From: an uncultured Sphingomonadaceae bacterium
Lineage (GTDB): Bacteria; Pseudomonadota; Alphaproteobacteria; Sphingomonadales; Sphingomonadaceae
Assembly (NCBI GenBank): GCA_903871605.1
Contig: CAIQHF010000023.1
Span: 1-57,950, forward strand
DNA: 57,950 nucleotides
Direction: 5' to 3'
Below the pieces are notes generated by a model that did not search any database, had not been told where the DNA came from, and saw only the letters and a program-made list of their open reading frames with translations. A program made the position numbers and the translations under genes. Below, piece by piece: positions 9,242 through 18,606 of this stretch (within the stretch, counting starts at the first letter, position 1; every line of letters begins with the position of its first letter).

Positions 9242-9256
9242 GAGCGATAATCAACG
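9242..9256. promoter_or_regulatory. Degenerate IclR-type operator upstream of the MFS gene
   Basis: The site reads GAGCG ATAAT CAACG. The left half fits the GNNCG-N5-CGNNC pattern seen elsewhere, while the right half has two mismatches. It lies 43 nt before the MFS start on the minus strand. Confidence 0.4.
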
Positions 9257-9315
9257 ATCTCGTTTAAGGTTGCCGAGCAACGCCAGGCAGTGGCACGAAG
9301 CGATATTGTGACATA

Positions 9316-9345
9316 TTGACTCAGACGTTCGATATTGTCACTTAT
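9316..9345 (+). promoter_or_regulatory. Candidate promoter with degenerate operator
   Basis: A TTGACT box at 9316-9321 and ACTTAT 18 nt later form a weak sigma-70-type promoter for the oxidase at 9446. The degenerate operator GTTCG ATATT GTCAC (9327-9341) lies inside the spacer. A related sequence sharing CGATATTGT lies 26 nt upstream. Confidence 0.4.
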
Positions 9346-9445
9346 TCCAATGTCACGAGTTGGGATATTCCGGCTCGCGCGACGGAGCGGACGGCGTGAA
9401 CGGATATAGTCTCGGAGAACGACGGATTCTGCCGACAGGGCGCTC

Positions 9446-10639
9446 GTGATCTCCTTCGGTAGCGTCGACGAGGCGCGTGCGATTGCGCGGCGCCGGCTTC
9501 CCGCCCCGGTTTATCATTATGTCGAGGGCGGTAAGGAATCCGAGGCGACCGCGGCAATGAACGAACTGGCGTTCGGGCGGGTGCTGTTTGATGCGCCGAC
9601 CTGCCCTACGGCGATCGCACCCACTTGCGGGACGACGTTGCTCGGGCGCGAAGTCGGCATGCCGCTTGCGATCGCGCCGACCGGATTCGTCCGCATCATC
9701 CATCGCGACGGCGAACTGGGCGCGGCGCGCGCCGCGGCGCGCGCCAATGTGCCGATCGCGATCAGTACATGGTGCGGCGCGCCCGCGGGCGACGTCGTCG
9801 CGGCAAACCCCGATACCTGGTTCCAGCTTTACGTCATCAACGGGCGCGAGGGCGCGGGCTGGTGTATCGATCTGGCGCGAGAGGCCGGATGCCGCGTGCT
9901 CGTCGTCACCGCCGATATTGCGGGTGTGGTGCCCGCCGATCGCCGCTCGGCACCGCTGCCCGAGACGATGAGCCTCAAGGCCGCGCTGGCGTTCGCGCCC
10001 GAGGCGTGGAACCGGCCGCGCTGGCTGTGGTCGCTGCTCCGCGGCGGGCTCGCCATGCCCGCCCCCAATGCGCCACGGCGCCCGGACGGCGCGATGCTGC
10101 AGGTGCAGGATGCCGGCAAGCTGCTGGCGGCGACGCCGGTGAACTGGGAGGATCTCGCCTGGATCCGCGCGCGCTGGCCAGGGCCGCTCGTGCTCAAGAG
10201 CGTGATGCGCGCAGCCGATGCGCGCCGTGCGGTAGAGATCGGCGTCGACGGCGTGATCGTCTCGAACCACGGCGGCAAGGTGCTCGACGGCGTCCCCTCG
10301 ACGCTGTCCGTCCTGCCCGAAATCGTCGATGCCGTCGCGGATCGTGCCGAGGTCCTGCTCGACGGCGGGGTGCGGCGCGGCGCGGACATCGTCAAGGCGC
10401 GGGCACTCGGCGCCCGCGGGGTGCTGATCGGGCGTCCCTATCTCTGGGGTCTGGCGGCGGGCGGGGAAGCGGGCGTGTCGCGCGTGCTGTCGCTGTTCCG
10501 TCGCAGCATGGCCGGAACACTCGCCAATCTTGATCGGGCCGGAATCGATGCGATCGATCGCTCGGTGCTGCGGCCACTGCCCGATCCGGTCGCCTGGAAC
10601 ATGTTCGGTCGCGACGATCTGGCGCGGCGGCTCGCCTGA
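9446..10639 (+). CDS. FMN-dependent alpha-hydroxy-acid oxidase/dehydrogenase
   Basis: A 397-residue TIM-barrel flavoprotein of the glycolate oxidase/lactate dehydrogenase (LldD) family, oxidising a 2-hydroxy acid to a 2-keto acid. Seen are FQLYV near residue 130, the active-site block IVSNHGGK with the catalytic His near residue 274, and LLDGGVRRG for FMN phosphate. The family normally has Arg where this protein has Lys right after SNHGG; that Arg binds the substrate carboxylate. The start is GTG 9446. An SDR follows after 14 nt. The substrate may be a hydroxylated acid made by the neighbouring P450. Confidence 0.85.
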   Translation: MISFGSVDEARAIARRRLPAPVYHYVEGGKESEATAAMNELAFGRVLFDAPTCPTAIAPTCGTTLLGREVGMPLAIAPTGFVRIIHRDGELGAARAAARANVPIAISTWCGAPAGDVVAANPDTWFQLYVINGREGAGWCIDLAREAGCRVLVVTADIAGVVPADRRSAPLPETMSLKAALAFAPEAWNRPRWLWSLLRGGLAMPAPNAPRRPDGAMLQVQDAGKLLAATPVNWEDLAWIRARWPGPLVLKSVMRAADARRAVEIGVDGVIVSNHGGKVLDGVPSTLSVLPEIVDAVADRAEVLLDGGVRRGADIVKARALGARGVLIGRPYLWGLAAGGEAGVSRVLSLFRRSMAGTLANLDRAGIDAIDRSVLRPLPDPVAWNMFGRDDLARRLA

Positions 10640-10653
10640 GGAAGAAGCGGATC

Positions 10654-11412
10654 ATGCGGTTCGCGGGCAAGACGGTGCTGGTGACGGGGGCCGCTTCGGC
10701 ACGGGGGATCGGTTTCGCTACCGCCAAGCGGGTCAGCGAGGAGGGGGGGAAATTGATCCTGACCGATCTCGACGAGGATGGCCTCGCCGCGCGCGTCGCC
10801 GATCTCGCCGCGTTCGGCGTGGAGGCGCTTAGCGTGCGACACAACGTCACTGATGCAAGAGATTGGGACGCGGTGCTTGCGGAGGGGATCAATCGGTTCG
10901 GCCGGATCGACGGGCTGGTCAACAATGCCGGCATCACCATCCTAGCGCGGGTCGAGGATCTGGATCCGATCCAATGGCACCGGCAGATCGAGGTGAACCT
11001 CACCAGCGTCTATCTCGGTTGCCGGCTGCTGATCGCGCACTTTCGCGATCGAGGCGGCGGCGCGATCGTCAACGTCTCCTCTGCGGCCGGACTGGTCGGC
11101 ATGCGGCGCTGCACCGCCTATTCGGCAAGCAAGGGCGGTGTTAGGCTGATGACCAAGACGCTCGCGCTCGAATGCGGCCCCGACAATATCCGCGTGAATT
11201 CGGTGCATCCTGGGGTGACCGAAACCGACATGCAGAAGGTCGCGCGAGCCGACGCTTCGGGCGATTCGAAGGCTACCGCTGCCGCGGTCCCTCTCGGCCG
11301 GACCGCCGAACCGTACGAGCTGGGGGCGGCGATCGCATTCCTCCTCTCGGACGACGCGAGCTATATCACCGGTACCGAACTGATCGTGGACGGCGGCCTG
11401 ACAGCGCAGTGA
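10654..11412 (+). CDS. Short-chain dehydrogenase/reductase
   Basis: A 252-residue classical SDR. The nucleotide motif is GAASARGIG with two extra residues compared with the usual GxxxGxG loop. NNAG, serine in VNVSSAAG and the YSASK Tyr/Lys pair are intact, and IVDGG closes the sequence. It follows the FMN oxidase closely and precedes the P450 promoter. It most likely oxidises a secondary alcohol produced by P450 hydroxylation; this is inferred from context. Confidence 0.85.
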   Translation: MRFAGKTVLVTGAASARGIGFATAKRVSEEGGKLILTDLDEDGLAARVADLAAFGVEALSVRHNVTDARDWDAVLAEGINRFGRIDGLVNNAGITILARVEDLDPIQWHRQIEVNLTSVYLGCRLLIAHFRDRGGGAIVNVSSAAGLVGMRRCTAYSASKGGVRLMTKTLALECGPDNIRVNSVHPGVTETDMQKVARADASGDSKATAAAVPLGRTAEPYELGAAIAFLLSDDASYITGTELIVDGGLTAQ

Positions 11413-11478
11413 AGGCGGTGACGGGTCGCGCTTGACAAAGCGGCACCATATGGCAAATCGTGCGCATAAGAAACGGAT

Positions 11479-11493
11479 GTTCGAATATCGAAC
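11479..11493. promoter_or_regulatory. IclR-type operator before P450 operon
   Basis: GTTCGAATATCGAAC is a palindrome with perfect 6-bp arms, ending 22 nt before the P450 start. An AAAC half-site sits 4 nt upstream, forming the three-part arrangement seen at other promoters here. A TTGACA box lies at 11432-11437, with only a weak -10. Confidence 0.7.
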
Positions 11494-11515
11494 CCTTATA
11501 AGCGCGAGGATGCCG

Positions 11516-12697
11516 ATGGTCCAGAACCTGGAAAGCTTCGACATTCATGCGCCGAACGCACGCGAAGGGGCCGAGTGCTTGTGGGCACAGATGCGAGAGA
11601 TGGATGGGCTCCATCATAGCGACGCCTACGGCGGCTTTTACGTCGCGGCGCGCTACGAGGATACCATGGCGGTGCTGCTCAAGCCGACGCTCTACGCGTC
11701 CGGCGCAGGGATCACGTTGCCGCCACCTGATGGCGTGCGCAGCTTCCATATCCCCGCCGAGATCGATCCGCCCGCGCACCGTGAATATCGTGGACTTATG
11801 GCGCCTTTGCTCACCGCCAATCACGCCCGCGCGATGGAACCCGACATCCGGGCGCTCGCCGTCGATCTGATCGCGCGCATCCCGGCCGGCGAGAGCGTAG
11901 ATTTCGTCCGCGCTTTCGCCCGGCCTCTGCCGATCCTCGTTACGCTGGCGCTGATGGGATGCCCGCAAGGCGATGCCGACGCACTCGAGCAGATGGTCGA
12001 GGATCTGCATCACGAGATCGGGACCGGTGTCGCGACGGGCGCACCCGCGCGGCTGAAGGCCTATGCCGAGCAGGTCGTCGCCGAGCGCAGGAAGACCGCG
12101 ACCGATCCCGCTGCCGACATCGTTTCGTCGATCGTGCTCGGCCACGCCTTCGGCCGGCCGCTGACTCCGGACGAGCAGATGTCGATGGTGCGGCAGGTGC
12201 TGGTCGGCGGGTTCGACACGACCTCGATTGCGCTCGCGACGATGATGTGGTGGCTCGCCGGGCATCCGGACGAGGTCGCACGGTTGCGCGGCGACCCGGC
12301 CGCGATCGAGCTTGCCTGCGAGGAGATCGTCCGTTTCGCGTCGCCCTCGACCTATCTCAGGCGCGAGGTCACCGACGACACGGTGCTCGGTGGAACACTG
12401 CTCGCCAGGGGCGAGTCCGTGCTGGTGGCGTTCGGCGCCGCCAACCGCGATCCCGCCAAATTCGCCTGCCCCGAAGAGATTGTGGCGACGCGTAAGCCCA
12501 ATCCGCATCTCGGCTTCGGCGCTGGCCATCATCGCTGCGTCGGCTCATTCGTCGCCAAGGCGCAACTGCGTGTCGCGTTCGAGGAGATACTCGGCGCCTT
12601 CGCCGGCTTCTGCCTCGACACCGATCAACCGATCGAACATTCCACCGGGCTCGGCCAGGGGATCATGCGCTTGCCCATGATCTTCACCCGAGCCTGA
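11516..12697 (+). CDS. Cytochrome P450, CYP101-like
   Basis: A 393-residue soluble bacterial P450 expected to hydroxylate a hydrophobic substrate with electrons from the ferredoxin gene two genes downstream. Seen are the I-helix GGFDTTS, ExxR in EEIVR, and the heme loop FGAGHHRCVG with Cys near residue 341. The C-terminal pattern resembles P450cam. ATG 11516 is chosen because GCGAGG lies at the right distance; an ATG at 11510 is too close to it, and readings from 11432 would run through the promoter. It is first in the P450-crotonase-ferredoxin operon. Confidence 0.9.
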   Translation: MVQNLESFDIHAPNAREGAECLWAQMREMDGLHHSDAYGGFYVAARYEDTMAVLLKPTLYASGAGITLPPPDGVRSFHIPAEIDPPAHREYRGLMAPLLTANHARAMEPDIRALAVDLIARIPAGESVDFVRAFARPLPILVTLALMGCPQGDADALEQMVEDLHHEIGTGVATGAPARLKAYAEQVVAERRKTATDPAADIVSSIVLGHAFGRPLTPDEQMSMVRQVLVGGFDTTSIALATMMWWLAGHPDEVARLRGDPAAIELACEEIVRFASPSTYLRREVTDDTVLGGTLLARGESVLVAFGAANRDPAKFACPEEIVATRKPNPHLGFGAGHHRCVGSFVAKAQLRVAFEEILGAFAGFCLDTDQPIEHSTGLGQGIMRLPMIFTRA

Positions 12698-12718
12698 CCT
12701 CTCGCAAAGGATAGCCGC

Positions 12719-13525
12719 GTGCCTGCGATCGACCCCAGCCGATATGAATGGATCAAGATCGAGAAGAGCGACGATGGCATCGCCACGCTCACGCTCAACA
12801 ATCCGCGCCGCAAGAATGCGGTGTCGCGCCCGATGCACCGCGAGATCGAACGCATCTGGGACGATGTCGATATGGACGACGACATCCGCGTCGTCATCCT
12901 GACCGGCGAGGGCGGGGCGTTCTGCGCCGGCACCGATCTTTCGGTGCAGGACAAGGAGAATGAGAGCGGGCGCAAGGGGCGACCGCCCTTCCGTAGCGCG
13001 CGGCGGCTGTTCTGGGGGATGATGGACAGCGAAAAGCCGATCATCGCCAAGGTGCGCGGGCCGGCGTACGGCGTCGGCGTCAACATCGCGCTCGCCTGCG
13101 ACATGGTGATCGCCGCGGAGGGCGCGAAATTTTGCGATTCGCACGTCCGCATGGGGATCGCGCCGGGCGACGGTGGAGCCGCGTTCTTTCCGCTGCTGCT
13201 CGGCTTCCACCGGGCCAAGGAGTATCTGATGCTCGGCGAACCGATCGAGGCCTCCAAGGCGGCACAGATCGGGCTGATCAACTATTGCGTGCCGGATGCC
13301 GAACTCGACGATTTCGTCGATGGCTACGCCAAGCGGCTTGCGGCCGGGCCGCCGCTCGCCATTTCCTACGGCAAGATGTCGGTCAACCTGCTGCTCAAGC
13401 AGATGACTGCGGGCGCGTTCGAGGCGTCGCTCGCCTATGACCAGCTGACGCTGTTCACCGACGATCACGCCGAGGGCGCGCGCGCCTTCCTCGAGAAGCG
13501 CCAGCCCACCTTCAAGGGATCGTGA
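12719..13525 (+). CDS. Enoyl-CoA hydratase/isomerase-family protein (crotonase)
   Basis: A 268-residue crotonase starting at GTG 12719 behind AAAGGA. The oxyanion-hole block is [10 protein letters not shown] near residue 75. Where classical hydratases have Glu in a PExxLG motif this protein reads SHVRMG, so the first catalytic Glu is replaced by His; the second Glu position looks kept (AKEYLML). It may be an isomerase, hydrolase or C-C lyase rather than a simple hydratase. Sandwiched between P450 and ferredoxin, it belongs to the same operon. Confidence 0.85.
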   Translation: MPAIDPSRYEWIKIEKSDDGIATLTLNNPRRKNAVSRPMHREIERIWDDVDMDDDIRVVILTGEGGAFCAGTDLSVQDKENESGRKGRPPFRSARRLFWGMMDSEKPIIAKVRGPAYGVGVNIALACDMVIAAEGAKFCDSHVRMGIAPGDGGAAFFPLLLGFHRAKEYLMLGEPIEASKAAQIGLINYCVPDAELDDFVDGYAKRLAAGPPLAISYGKMSVNLLLKQMTAGAFEASLAYDQLTLFTDDHAEGARAFLEKRQPTFKGS

Positions 13526-13530
13526 TCGCG

Positions 13531-13848
13531 ATGGCAACGCTCAACGTCGTCCAGCGCGACGGCACGACAGTGGCTCTGGAAGGGGCGGCCGGGCATTCGG
13601 TGATGGAGATCATCCGCGACGGCGGTGTCGACGAGCTGCTGGCGCTGTGCGGTGGTTGTTGCAGCTGCGCCACCTGCCACGTCTATGTCGATCCCGGCTT
13701 CGCCGATCTCCTGCCCCCGATGGGCGAGGACGAGAACGACCTGCTTGACTCGACCGACCACCGCAGCGCGCGGTCGAGACTGTCGTGCCAGCTCGCCTTT
13801 TCGGCGGAGCTCAACGGCCTTACCGTCGAGATCGCGCCGGAGGACTGA
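13531..13848 (+). CDS. [2Fe-2S] ferredoxin, putidaredoxin type
   Basis: A 105-residue ferredoxin whose iron-sulfur ligands lie in [10 protein letters not shown] (C-x5-C-x2-C) with the fourth Cys in SCQLAF. It is the likely electron donor to the P450s here. Two additional cysteines sit inside the cluster loop where putidaredoxin has other residues. ATG 13531 gives a better ribosome-site spacing than GTG 13522. No ferredoxin reductase gene is in the window, so reduction must rely on one encoded elsewhere. Confidence 0.9.
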   Translation: MATLNVVQRDGTTVALEGAAGHSVMEIIRDGGVDELLALCGGCCSCATCHVYVDPGFADLLPPMGEDENDLLDSTDHRSARSRLSCQLAFSAELNGLTVEIAPED

Positions 13849-13859
13849 TGAACCGCCCG

Positions 13860-14678
13860 TTAGGGCAGGATCTCCGCGAGTTGGCCCTGCAGGTCGTACA
13901 AGGCCGGCAGGATCTCGCTCTCGATCCTCTGCTCCGAACTGCGCGAGACGTGCAGGCCGACGGTCACGGCCGCGACCGTCTTGCCGTCGAAGTTGCGGAT
14001 CGGCACCGCGACCGAACGCGAATTTGGCGCGACCTCTTGGTCGACGAACGAGAAACCCTGCCCACGAATGCGATTGAGCTCGGCGAGCAGCGCTTTCGTC
14101 GTGGTGAGCGTCTTGTCGGTCAGCTTCTGCCGATCGCTCGCGTCGATGATCTCTTTCGCCTGGTCCGACGGCAGGGCCGCGAGCAGGACTCGCCCGAGCG
14201 ATGTGCAATAGGCGGGAAGACGGCTGCCCGGATGCAATCCCGTGCCCATGATGTGATGGTGCGAGGAGCGCGCGATATAGACCACCTCGGTGCCGTCGAG
14301 CACGGCGGCCGAGCAGCTTTCGCGCAACCGGTCGGCAAGGGCGTCCAGCGCCGGCCGGATCAGTCGCGGCAGCGATGCGGCAAGATAGGACTGGCCGAGC
14401 TTGAGGATGCGCGGGGTGAGTTCAAAATAGCGATCGTCGGTCGTCGCATAGCGCCGTTCCACGAGCGTCAGCAGACAACGGCGCGCCGATGCGCGATCCA
14501 GTCCGCTCAGTCTTGCGACTTCGGCGATGGTCAAGCGGTCTCGACCTTGACCGAACGCTTCGATGACGGATAGCCCCTTGCCGAAGCCGCCCATCTTGTC
14601 GACATCGCGCAACACGCGGACCTCGGGCTTCGCCATTTCCGTTTCCGCTGCCGTTACAACCTGGACACCGCGGGCCAT
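13860..14678 (-). CDS. IclR-family regulator, PcaR/PcaU-like
   Basis: A 272-residue regulator: an N-terminal winged helix (LTIAEVARLSGLDRASARRC, residues ~49-68) and a C-terminal effector domain with GFSFVDQEVAPNSRSVAVPI as in PcaR/PcaU/PobR relatives. A GAGGGGG ribosome site precedes ATG 14678. The palindrome GTGCGATTATTGCAC lies 23 nt before the start, so it probably controls itself. The same palindrome type recurs before most operons of the island, making this protein the best candidate for the cluster-wide regulator. The effector is probably a pathway acid or CoA ester (inference). Confidence 0.85.
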   Translation of the reverse strand: MARGVQVVTAAETEMAKPEVRVLRDVDKMGGFGKGLSVIEAFGQGRDRLTIAEVARLSGLDRASARRCLLTLVERRYATTDDRYFELTPRILKLGQSYLAASLPRLIRPALDALADRLRESCSAAVLDGTEVVYIARSSHHHIMGTGLHPGSRLPAYCTSLGRVLLAALPSDQAKEIIDASDRQKLTDKTLTTTKALLAELNRIRGQGFSFVDQEVAPNSRSVAVPIRNFDGKTVAAVTVGLHVSRSSEQRIESEILPALYDLQGQLAEILP

Positions 14679-14701
14679 TTATCCCCCTCGCATTACAATC
14701 C

Positions 14702-14716
14702 GTGCGATTATTGCAC
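14702..14716. promoter_or_regulatory. IclR-type operator before the IclR gene
   Basis: GTGCGATTATTGCAC lies 23 nt before the start of the IclR gene on the minus strand, between it and the GMC oxidoreductase stop. One half-site differs by one base from GNNCG-N5-CGNNC. Suggests autoregulation. Confidence 0.65.
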
Positions 14717-14750
14717 GTGATTGCGTGACTGTATAGCGGCGGCGCCGCGA

Positions 14751-16355
14751 TCAGGATTTGGTGTTGCGCCTGAGCAGGTCGGCAGCGCGCCAGGCGATCG
14801 CCATCGCGGGCGCCTGCGTGTTGCCGGCCAGCATGAAGGGGAAGACCGACGTATCGACGACGCGCACATGCTGCACGCCGCGGACGCTCAATTCGGGATC
14901 GACCGCGGAGGCGGCATCCTTGCCCATGCGGCAGGTGCCGGCGGCATGGTAGTTCGCATAGCCATATTCGAGATAGGCGCTCGCGATCTGTTCGTCGCTG
15001 GCGTAGCGCGCGCCGGGACGGGTTTCCTCCTCGATCAACGGTGCGAGCGGCGCCTGACCGACATAGCGGCGCGCATAGGCGATCATTTTGCCGATCATAG
15101 CGCGGTCGTCGTCATGGCTGCCGTAATTGGGAACGATATCGGGCAGCGTGGAGGGATCGCGCGTGGTGATGCGGAGATGTCCTCGCGCCGCCGGTCGGAT
15201 TGCGTATATGCAGAAATTGAGGCCGCCATGCTTTTCGACGCGGATCGGGAGCGCGGTGAAATCGAAGGTGAAGGGCGCCATCAGGATCTGGAGGTCGGGC
15301 CGATCGAGCGACGGATCCGACTTAGCGTAGGCGGCCATGTCGTAAGCGCCGCCGGCCATCACGCCCTTGCCTTGGAATCGGTAGCGCAGCACGCTCGCGA
15401 CCAGTCGGGCCCCCCGGAACAGGCGGTTCATCGAGAGCCGGTCGGGCACGCGCCACTGGAAGACGATGCCGCGATGCTCGAACAGGTTCGCTCCGATCGC
15501 GGGATTGTCGGCGACGATGGGGATGTCGAGCGCGCGCAGCGTATCTGCGGGGCCGACGCCCGATCGCTGGAGCAGCGCGGGGCTGGCGAGCGCACCGGCT
15601 GCGACGAGGGTCTCGTCGGCGGCATAGGTGACTGGCTTGCCGTCCCGTGTCCCAGTAACGCCGGTCGCACGCGTGCCGTCGAACAGGATGCGGTCGATCA
15701 GCACGCCGGTGTGGACGGTGAGGTTGGGGCGCTTCATCGCCGGTCGCAGGAAGGCGACAGCGGCGCTCTGGCGCTTGCCCTTGAAGATGGTGCGCGGCGC
15801 ATAGCCGACGCGCTCGCGATCGGCCGGATCGTTGATGTCGTCCATCCGCACGAGCCCCATGGCCTCGCCCGCCGCGATCACCTTCTCGGCGAGCGCGGGG
15901 CGGTCCTCGGGCAGGGTGATCCTGAGCGGGCCCCGGCCACCGCGGGTGGCGGCGGCGCCCAGCTCGTGCGCCTCCATCGCGCGATAGGCCTCGCCGATAT
16001 GCGCCCAGTTCCAATCGTCGCTACTGAGTTCGGCAAGCGCGTCGAAATCGGGCGCCGCGCCGCGGACATAGACCATGCCGTTGACCGCGCTCGATCCGCC
16101 GAGCGTGCGGCCGCGCGCCCAGCTTTCTGCTACATTATTCGACCCCGGCTCGGCCTTGGTCATGTAAGGCCAGATATAACGCAGGTTCGACATCACCCTC
16201 GCGAGACCGCGGGGCATGTGGATGAAGGGGTGACTGTCCTTGCCTCCCGCCTCGAGCAGCAGAACGCGGATGTTCGGATCCTCGCTTAAGCGGTAGGCGA
16301 GGACGCAGCCGGCGGAACCCGCGCCGACAATCACATAGTCGTAGTCGGCCATCAT
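14751..16355 (-). CDS. GMC-family FAD alcohol oxidoreductase
   Basis: A 534-residue flavoprotein of the choline dehydrogenase/alcohol dehydrogenase type, oxidising a primary alcohol to an aldehyde. It begins with the FAD motif VIVGAGSAGCVLAYRL, shows GRTLGGSSAVNGMVYVRG (GMC signature 1) around residue 80, and ends with NYHAAGTCRMG carrying the catalytic His and NTQAPAMAI as the last active-site block. Its start overlaps the aldehyde dehydrogenase stop by 4 nt, so the pair likely converts alcohol to acid. It is last in the minus-strand operon from 19585. Confidence 0.9.
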   Translation of the reverse strand: MMADYDYVIVGAGSAGCVLAYRLSEDPNIRVLLLEAGGKDSHPFIHMPRGLARVMSNLRYIWPYMTKAEPGSNNVAESWARGRTLGGSSAVNGMVYVRGAAPDFDALAELSSDDWNWAHIGEAYRAMEAHELGAAATRGGRGPLRITLPEDRPALAEKVIAAGEAMGLVRMDDINDPADRERVGYAPRTIFKGKRQSAAVAFLRPAMKRPNLTVHTGVLIDRILFDGTRATGVTGTRDGKPVTYAADETLVAAGALASPALLQRSGVGPADTLRALDIPIVADNPAIGANLFEHRGIVFQWRVPDRLSMNRLFRGARLVASVLRYRFQGKGVMAGGAYDMAAYAKSDPSLDRPDLQILMAPFTFDFTALPIRVEKHGGLNFCIYAIRPAARGHLRITTRDPSTLPDIVPNYGSHDDDRAMIGKMIAYARRYVGQAPLAPLIEEETRPGARYASDEQIASAYLEYGYANYHAAGTCRMGKDAASAVDPELSVRGVQHVRVVDTSVFPFMLAGNTQAPAMAIAWRAADLLRRNTKS

Positions 16356-17869
16356 TCAATTTCCGCGGGCAGTGCTCCGGGGCGGCTCTGCAGGATCACG
16401 GTCTTGGTCTCCAAATAGGGTCTCAGCCCCTCTACGCCGCCTTCGCGCCCGACGCCCGACTGCTTGAAGCCCCCGAATGCTATCGTGAAATCGAGCCGCA
16501 GCCCATTATGCCCGACCGTGCCCGAGCGCAGCGCGCGGGCAACTTGGTAGGCGCGCTCGGCATCGTTGGTGAACACCGCATTGTTGAGCCCGAACGCGCT
16601 GTCGTTGGCGATGCGAACCGCGTCGGCCTCGTCTTTGGCGGCGATCACCGAGAGCACGGGCCCGAACACCTCCTCGCGGGCTAGGCGCGAGGCGGGATCG
16701 ACGTGGCCGAAGACGGTGGGCTCGACGAAGAAGCCGCGGTTCAGCCCTGCGGGGCGGCCGCCGCCGGTGCCGAGCGTCGCGCCCGCGTCACGCGCGCCGG
16801 CGATATACCCTTCGACGCGGTCGCGCTGGCGCGCTGTTGCCAGCGGCCCCATGCGCGTCGCGGGATCGAATGGATCGCCGACCCTGACTTGGCCGAACGC
16901 GGCGCTGAGCGCATCGAACATCGCGTCGTGGCGTTCCTGGGAGACGACCACGCGGGTCAGCGCGGCGCAGACCTGCCCGGTCATGTCGGCGGCGCGCTTG
17001 GCGAGCGCGGTCGCCGCCGTCGCGACATCATAGTCGTCAAGGATCACCGCAGCGGACTTGCCGCCTAGTTCCATCGTGTAGCGCGCCATGCGGCCGCCCA
17101 GTATCGAGGCGATCTGGGTGCCTGCCGCGGTCGATCCGGTGAAGCTGATCTTGTCTACCCGCTCATCCCGCACCATTGTCTCGCCCGCTGCGCGATCGGC
17201 GGTGAAGACGTTGAGCACGCCCGCCGGCAGCCCGATCTCCTCGGCGATCTCGGCGAGCAGCAGCGCGTGGCCCGGCGCTTCCGGCGAGGCCTTGAGGATG
17301 ACGGTGCAGCCGGCGGCGAGCGCGGGTGCGACCTTAAGTGCGATCAGCATTGCGGGCGCGTTCCACGGCACGATCGCTCCGACCACGCCGACTGGTTCGC
17401 GGACGAGCAGCCCGAATTTGCCTTGGAAGACGGTCGAATGCTCCTGGACGAAGGGGAAGCGCTCGATGATGTCGGCATAGCTGCGATAGGTGTAGGAGAT
17501 GCCCTTCGACATCGCCTCCGCCATGCCGAAGATGATCCCCATCTCGTTGGGCCAGACCTGTGCGAAATCGGCGGCGCGCGCGTCGATCGCGTCGGAGAGC
17601 CGGCGCAGCCACGTGGCGCGCTCAGCGGCGCTCAATCGCGGCCAGGGCCCATTGTCGAACGCGTCGCGCGCGGCAGCGACGGCGCGGCGGACATCCTCCT
17701 CCACCGCCTCGGCGACGGTGGCATAGGGTTCTTCGGTTGCCGGGCTGATGACGGTGAATGTCCGGTCGGTCGAGGGCGCTACCCAGGCGCCGCCGATGAA
17801 CAGCTTGTCGGGGTGCGTCAGCGGCGCGGGCTTCATGGCGGTGTCGGTGGTCATGCGGTCCTCGTTCAT
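16352..17869 (-). CDS. NAD(P)-dependent aldehyde dehydrogenase
   Basis: A 505-residue ALDH-superfamily enzyme converting an aldehyde to a carboxylate. The Asn of the oxyanion site is in VPWNAP, the general-base Glu in MELGGKSAAV, and the nucleophilic Cys in GQVCAALTR. Length and motifs are complete. ATG 17869 overlaps the crotonase stop by 4 nt and its own stop overlaps the GMC start, so translation is coupled. It is a paralogue of the ALDH at 50742, probably handling a different aldehyde of the pathway. Confidence 0.9.
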   Translation of the reverse strand: MNEDRMTTDTAMKPAPLTHPDKLFIGGAWVAPSTDRTFTVISPATEEPYATVAEAVEEDVRRAVAAARDAFDNGPWPRLSAAERATWLRRLSDAIDARAADFAQVWPNEMGIIFGMAEAMSKGISYTYRSYADIIERFPFVQEHSTVFQGKFGLLVREPVGVVGAIVPWNAPAMLIALKVAPALAAGCTVILKASPEAPGHALLLAEIAEEIGLPAGVLNVFTADRAAGETMVRDERVDKISFTGSTAAGTQIASILGGRMARYTMELGGKSAAVILDDYDVATAATALAKRAADMTGQVCAALTRVVVSQERHDAMFDALSAAFGQVRVGDPFDPATRMGPLATARQRDRVEGYIAGARDAGATLGTGGGRPAGLNRGFFVEPTVFGHVDPASRLAREEVFGPVLSVIAAKDEADAVRIANDSAFGLNNAVFTNDAERAYQVARALRSGTVGHNGLRLDFTIAFGGFKQSGVGREGGVEGLRPYLETKTVILQSRPGALPAEIE

Positions 17870-18606
17870 CTGTCGGCGCGTGCTTCGCGATCGAACAGAT
17901 CGAGCGCGGCGGTTTCGATGGCAACGGCCGGCAACTGCGCGTCAATGGCGCGCAGCATCCGGTCGTGAAGCCGATAAGGCAAGGGGTGCGCGCTGGCCTG
18001 CGTCGCCATGGCGCGGGCCAGCGATACGGCGCGATTGAACAGGTCGTCGCTCGACACGATCTCGTTGACGAGGCCCCAGGCGAAAGCGGTGTCGGCATCG
18101 ATGAAGCTCCCAGTGAGCATCATCTGCCGCGCGCGCCGCGTACCGATCGCGGCCGTCAGCAGGGTGCCGCCGCCCCAGCGGGGGAAAAGCCCGACCTTGC
18201 AATGCGTATCGGCAAAGCGGGCCTGTGGTGTCGCGATCGCGAAGCTGCAGGACAGCGCCATTTCGAGCGCGCCGGTGACACAGGCACCGTCGATCGCCGC
18301 GACGATCGGCTTGTCGAGCGCGCGGAGCGCCACGCCGGGATTGGGCTCGACCGGCGGCGCACCCGCTATGCGGTCCTTGAGATCGACGCCCGCGCTGAAC
18401 ACGCCCGCGGCGCCGGTCAGCACCAGCGCCGCGATCCGCTCGTCGCCATCGGCTTCGGCGAGCAGACGGGCGAAATCGGCGCGCATGGCGCGGGTCAGCG
18501 CGTTGCGCGCTTCGGGCCGGTTGAGGATGACGAACCGCACCTCGCCATCGTCGGCGACGACGATCGGCGTGGTCGAACCGGCGACGAGCGCTGCCACGTC
18601 AGCCAC
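17866..18606 (-). CDS. Crotonase-family protein, hydratase residues not kept
   Basis: A 246-residue crotonase starting at GTG 18606, which overlaps the upstream flavoprotein stop; GGGAGG lies upstream. The oxyanion block is GVFSAGVDLKD. The two glutamates of classical enoyl-CoA hydratases are replaced (THCKVG and ARQMML at those positions), so another crotonase chemistry such as isomerisation or thioester hydrolysis is likely. It lies between the nitronate-monooxygenase-type flavoprotein and ALDH in one operon. Confidence 0.8.
   Translation of the reverse strand: MADVAALVAGSTTPIVVADDGEVRFVILNRPEARNALTRAMRADFARLLAEADGDERIAALVLTGAAGVFSAGVDLKDRIAGAPPVEPNPGVALRALDKPIVAAIDGACVTGALEMALSCSFAIATPQARFADTHCKVGLFPRWGGGTLLTAAIGTRRARQMMLTGSFIDADTAFAWGLVNEIVSSDDLFNRAVSLARAMATQASAHPLPYRLHDRMLRAIDAQLPAVAIETAALDLFDREARADR

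Noticed and set aside
9297-9341. Two copies of CGATATTGT-like sequence upstream of the FMN oxidase as a separate operator type
   Set aside because: Only two copies and partly overlapping the degenerate IclR-type site; not enough to define another regulator.
14721-16289. Plus-strand 522-codon frame over the GMC gene
   Set aside because: Antisense shadow of a gene with complete GMC motifs; no family features or ribosome site.
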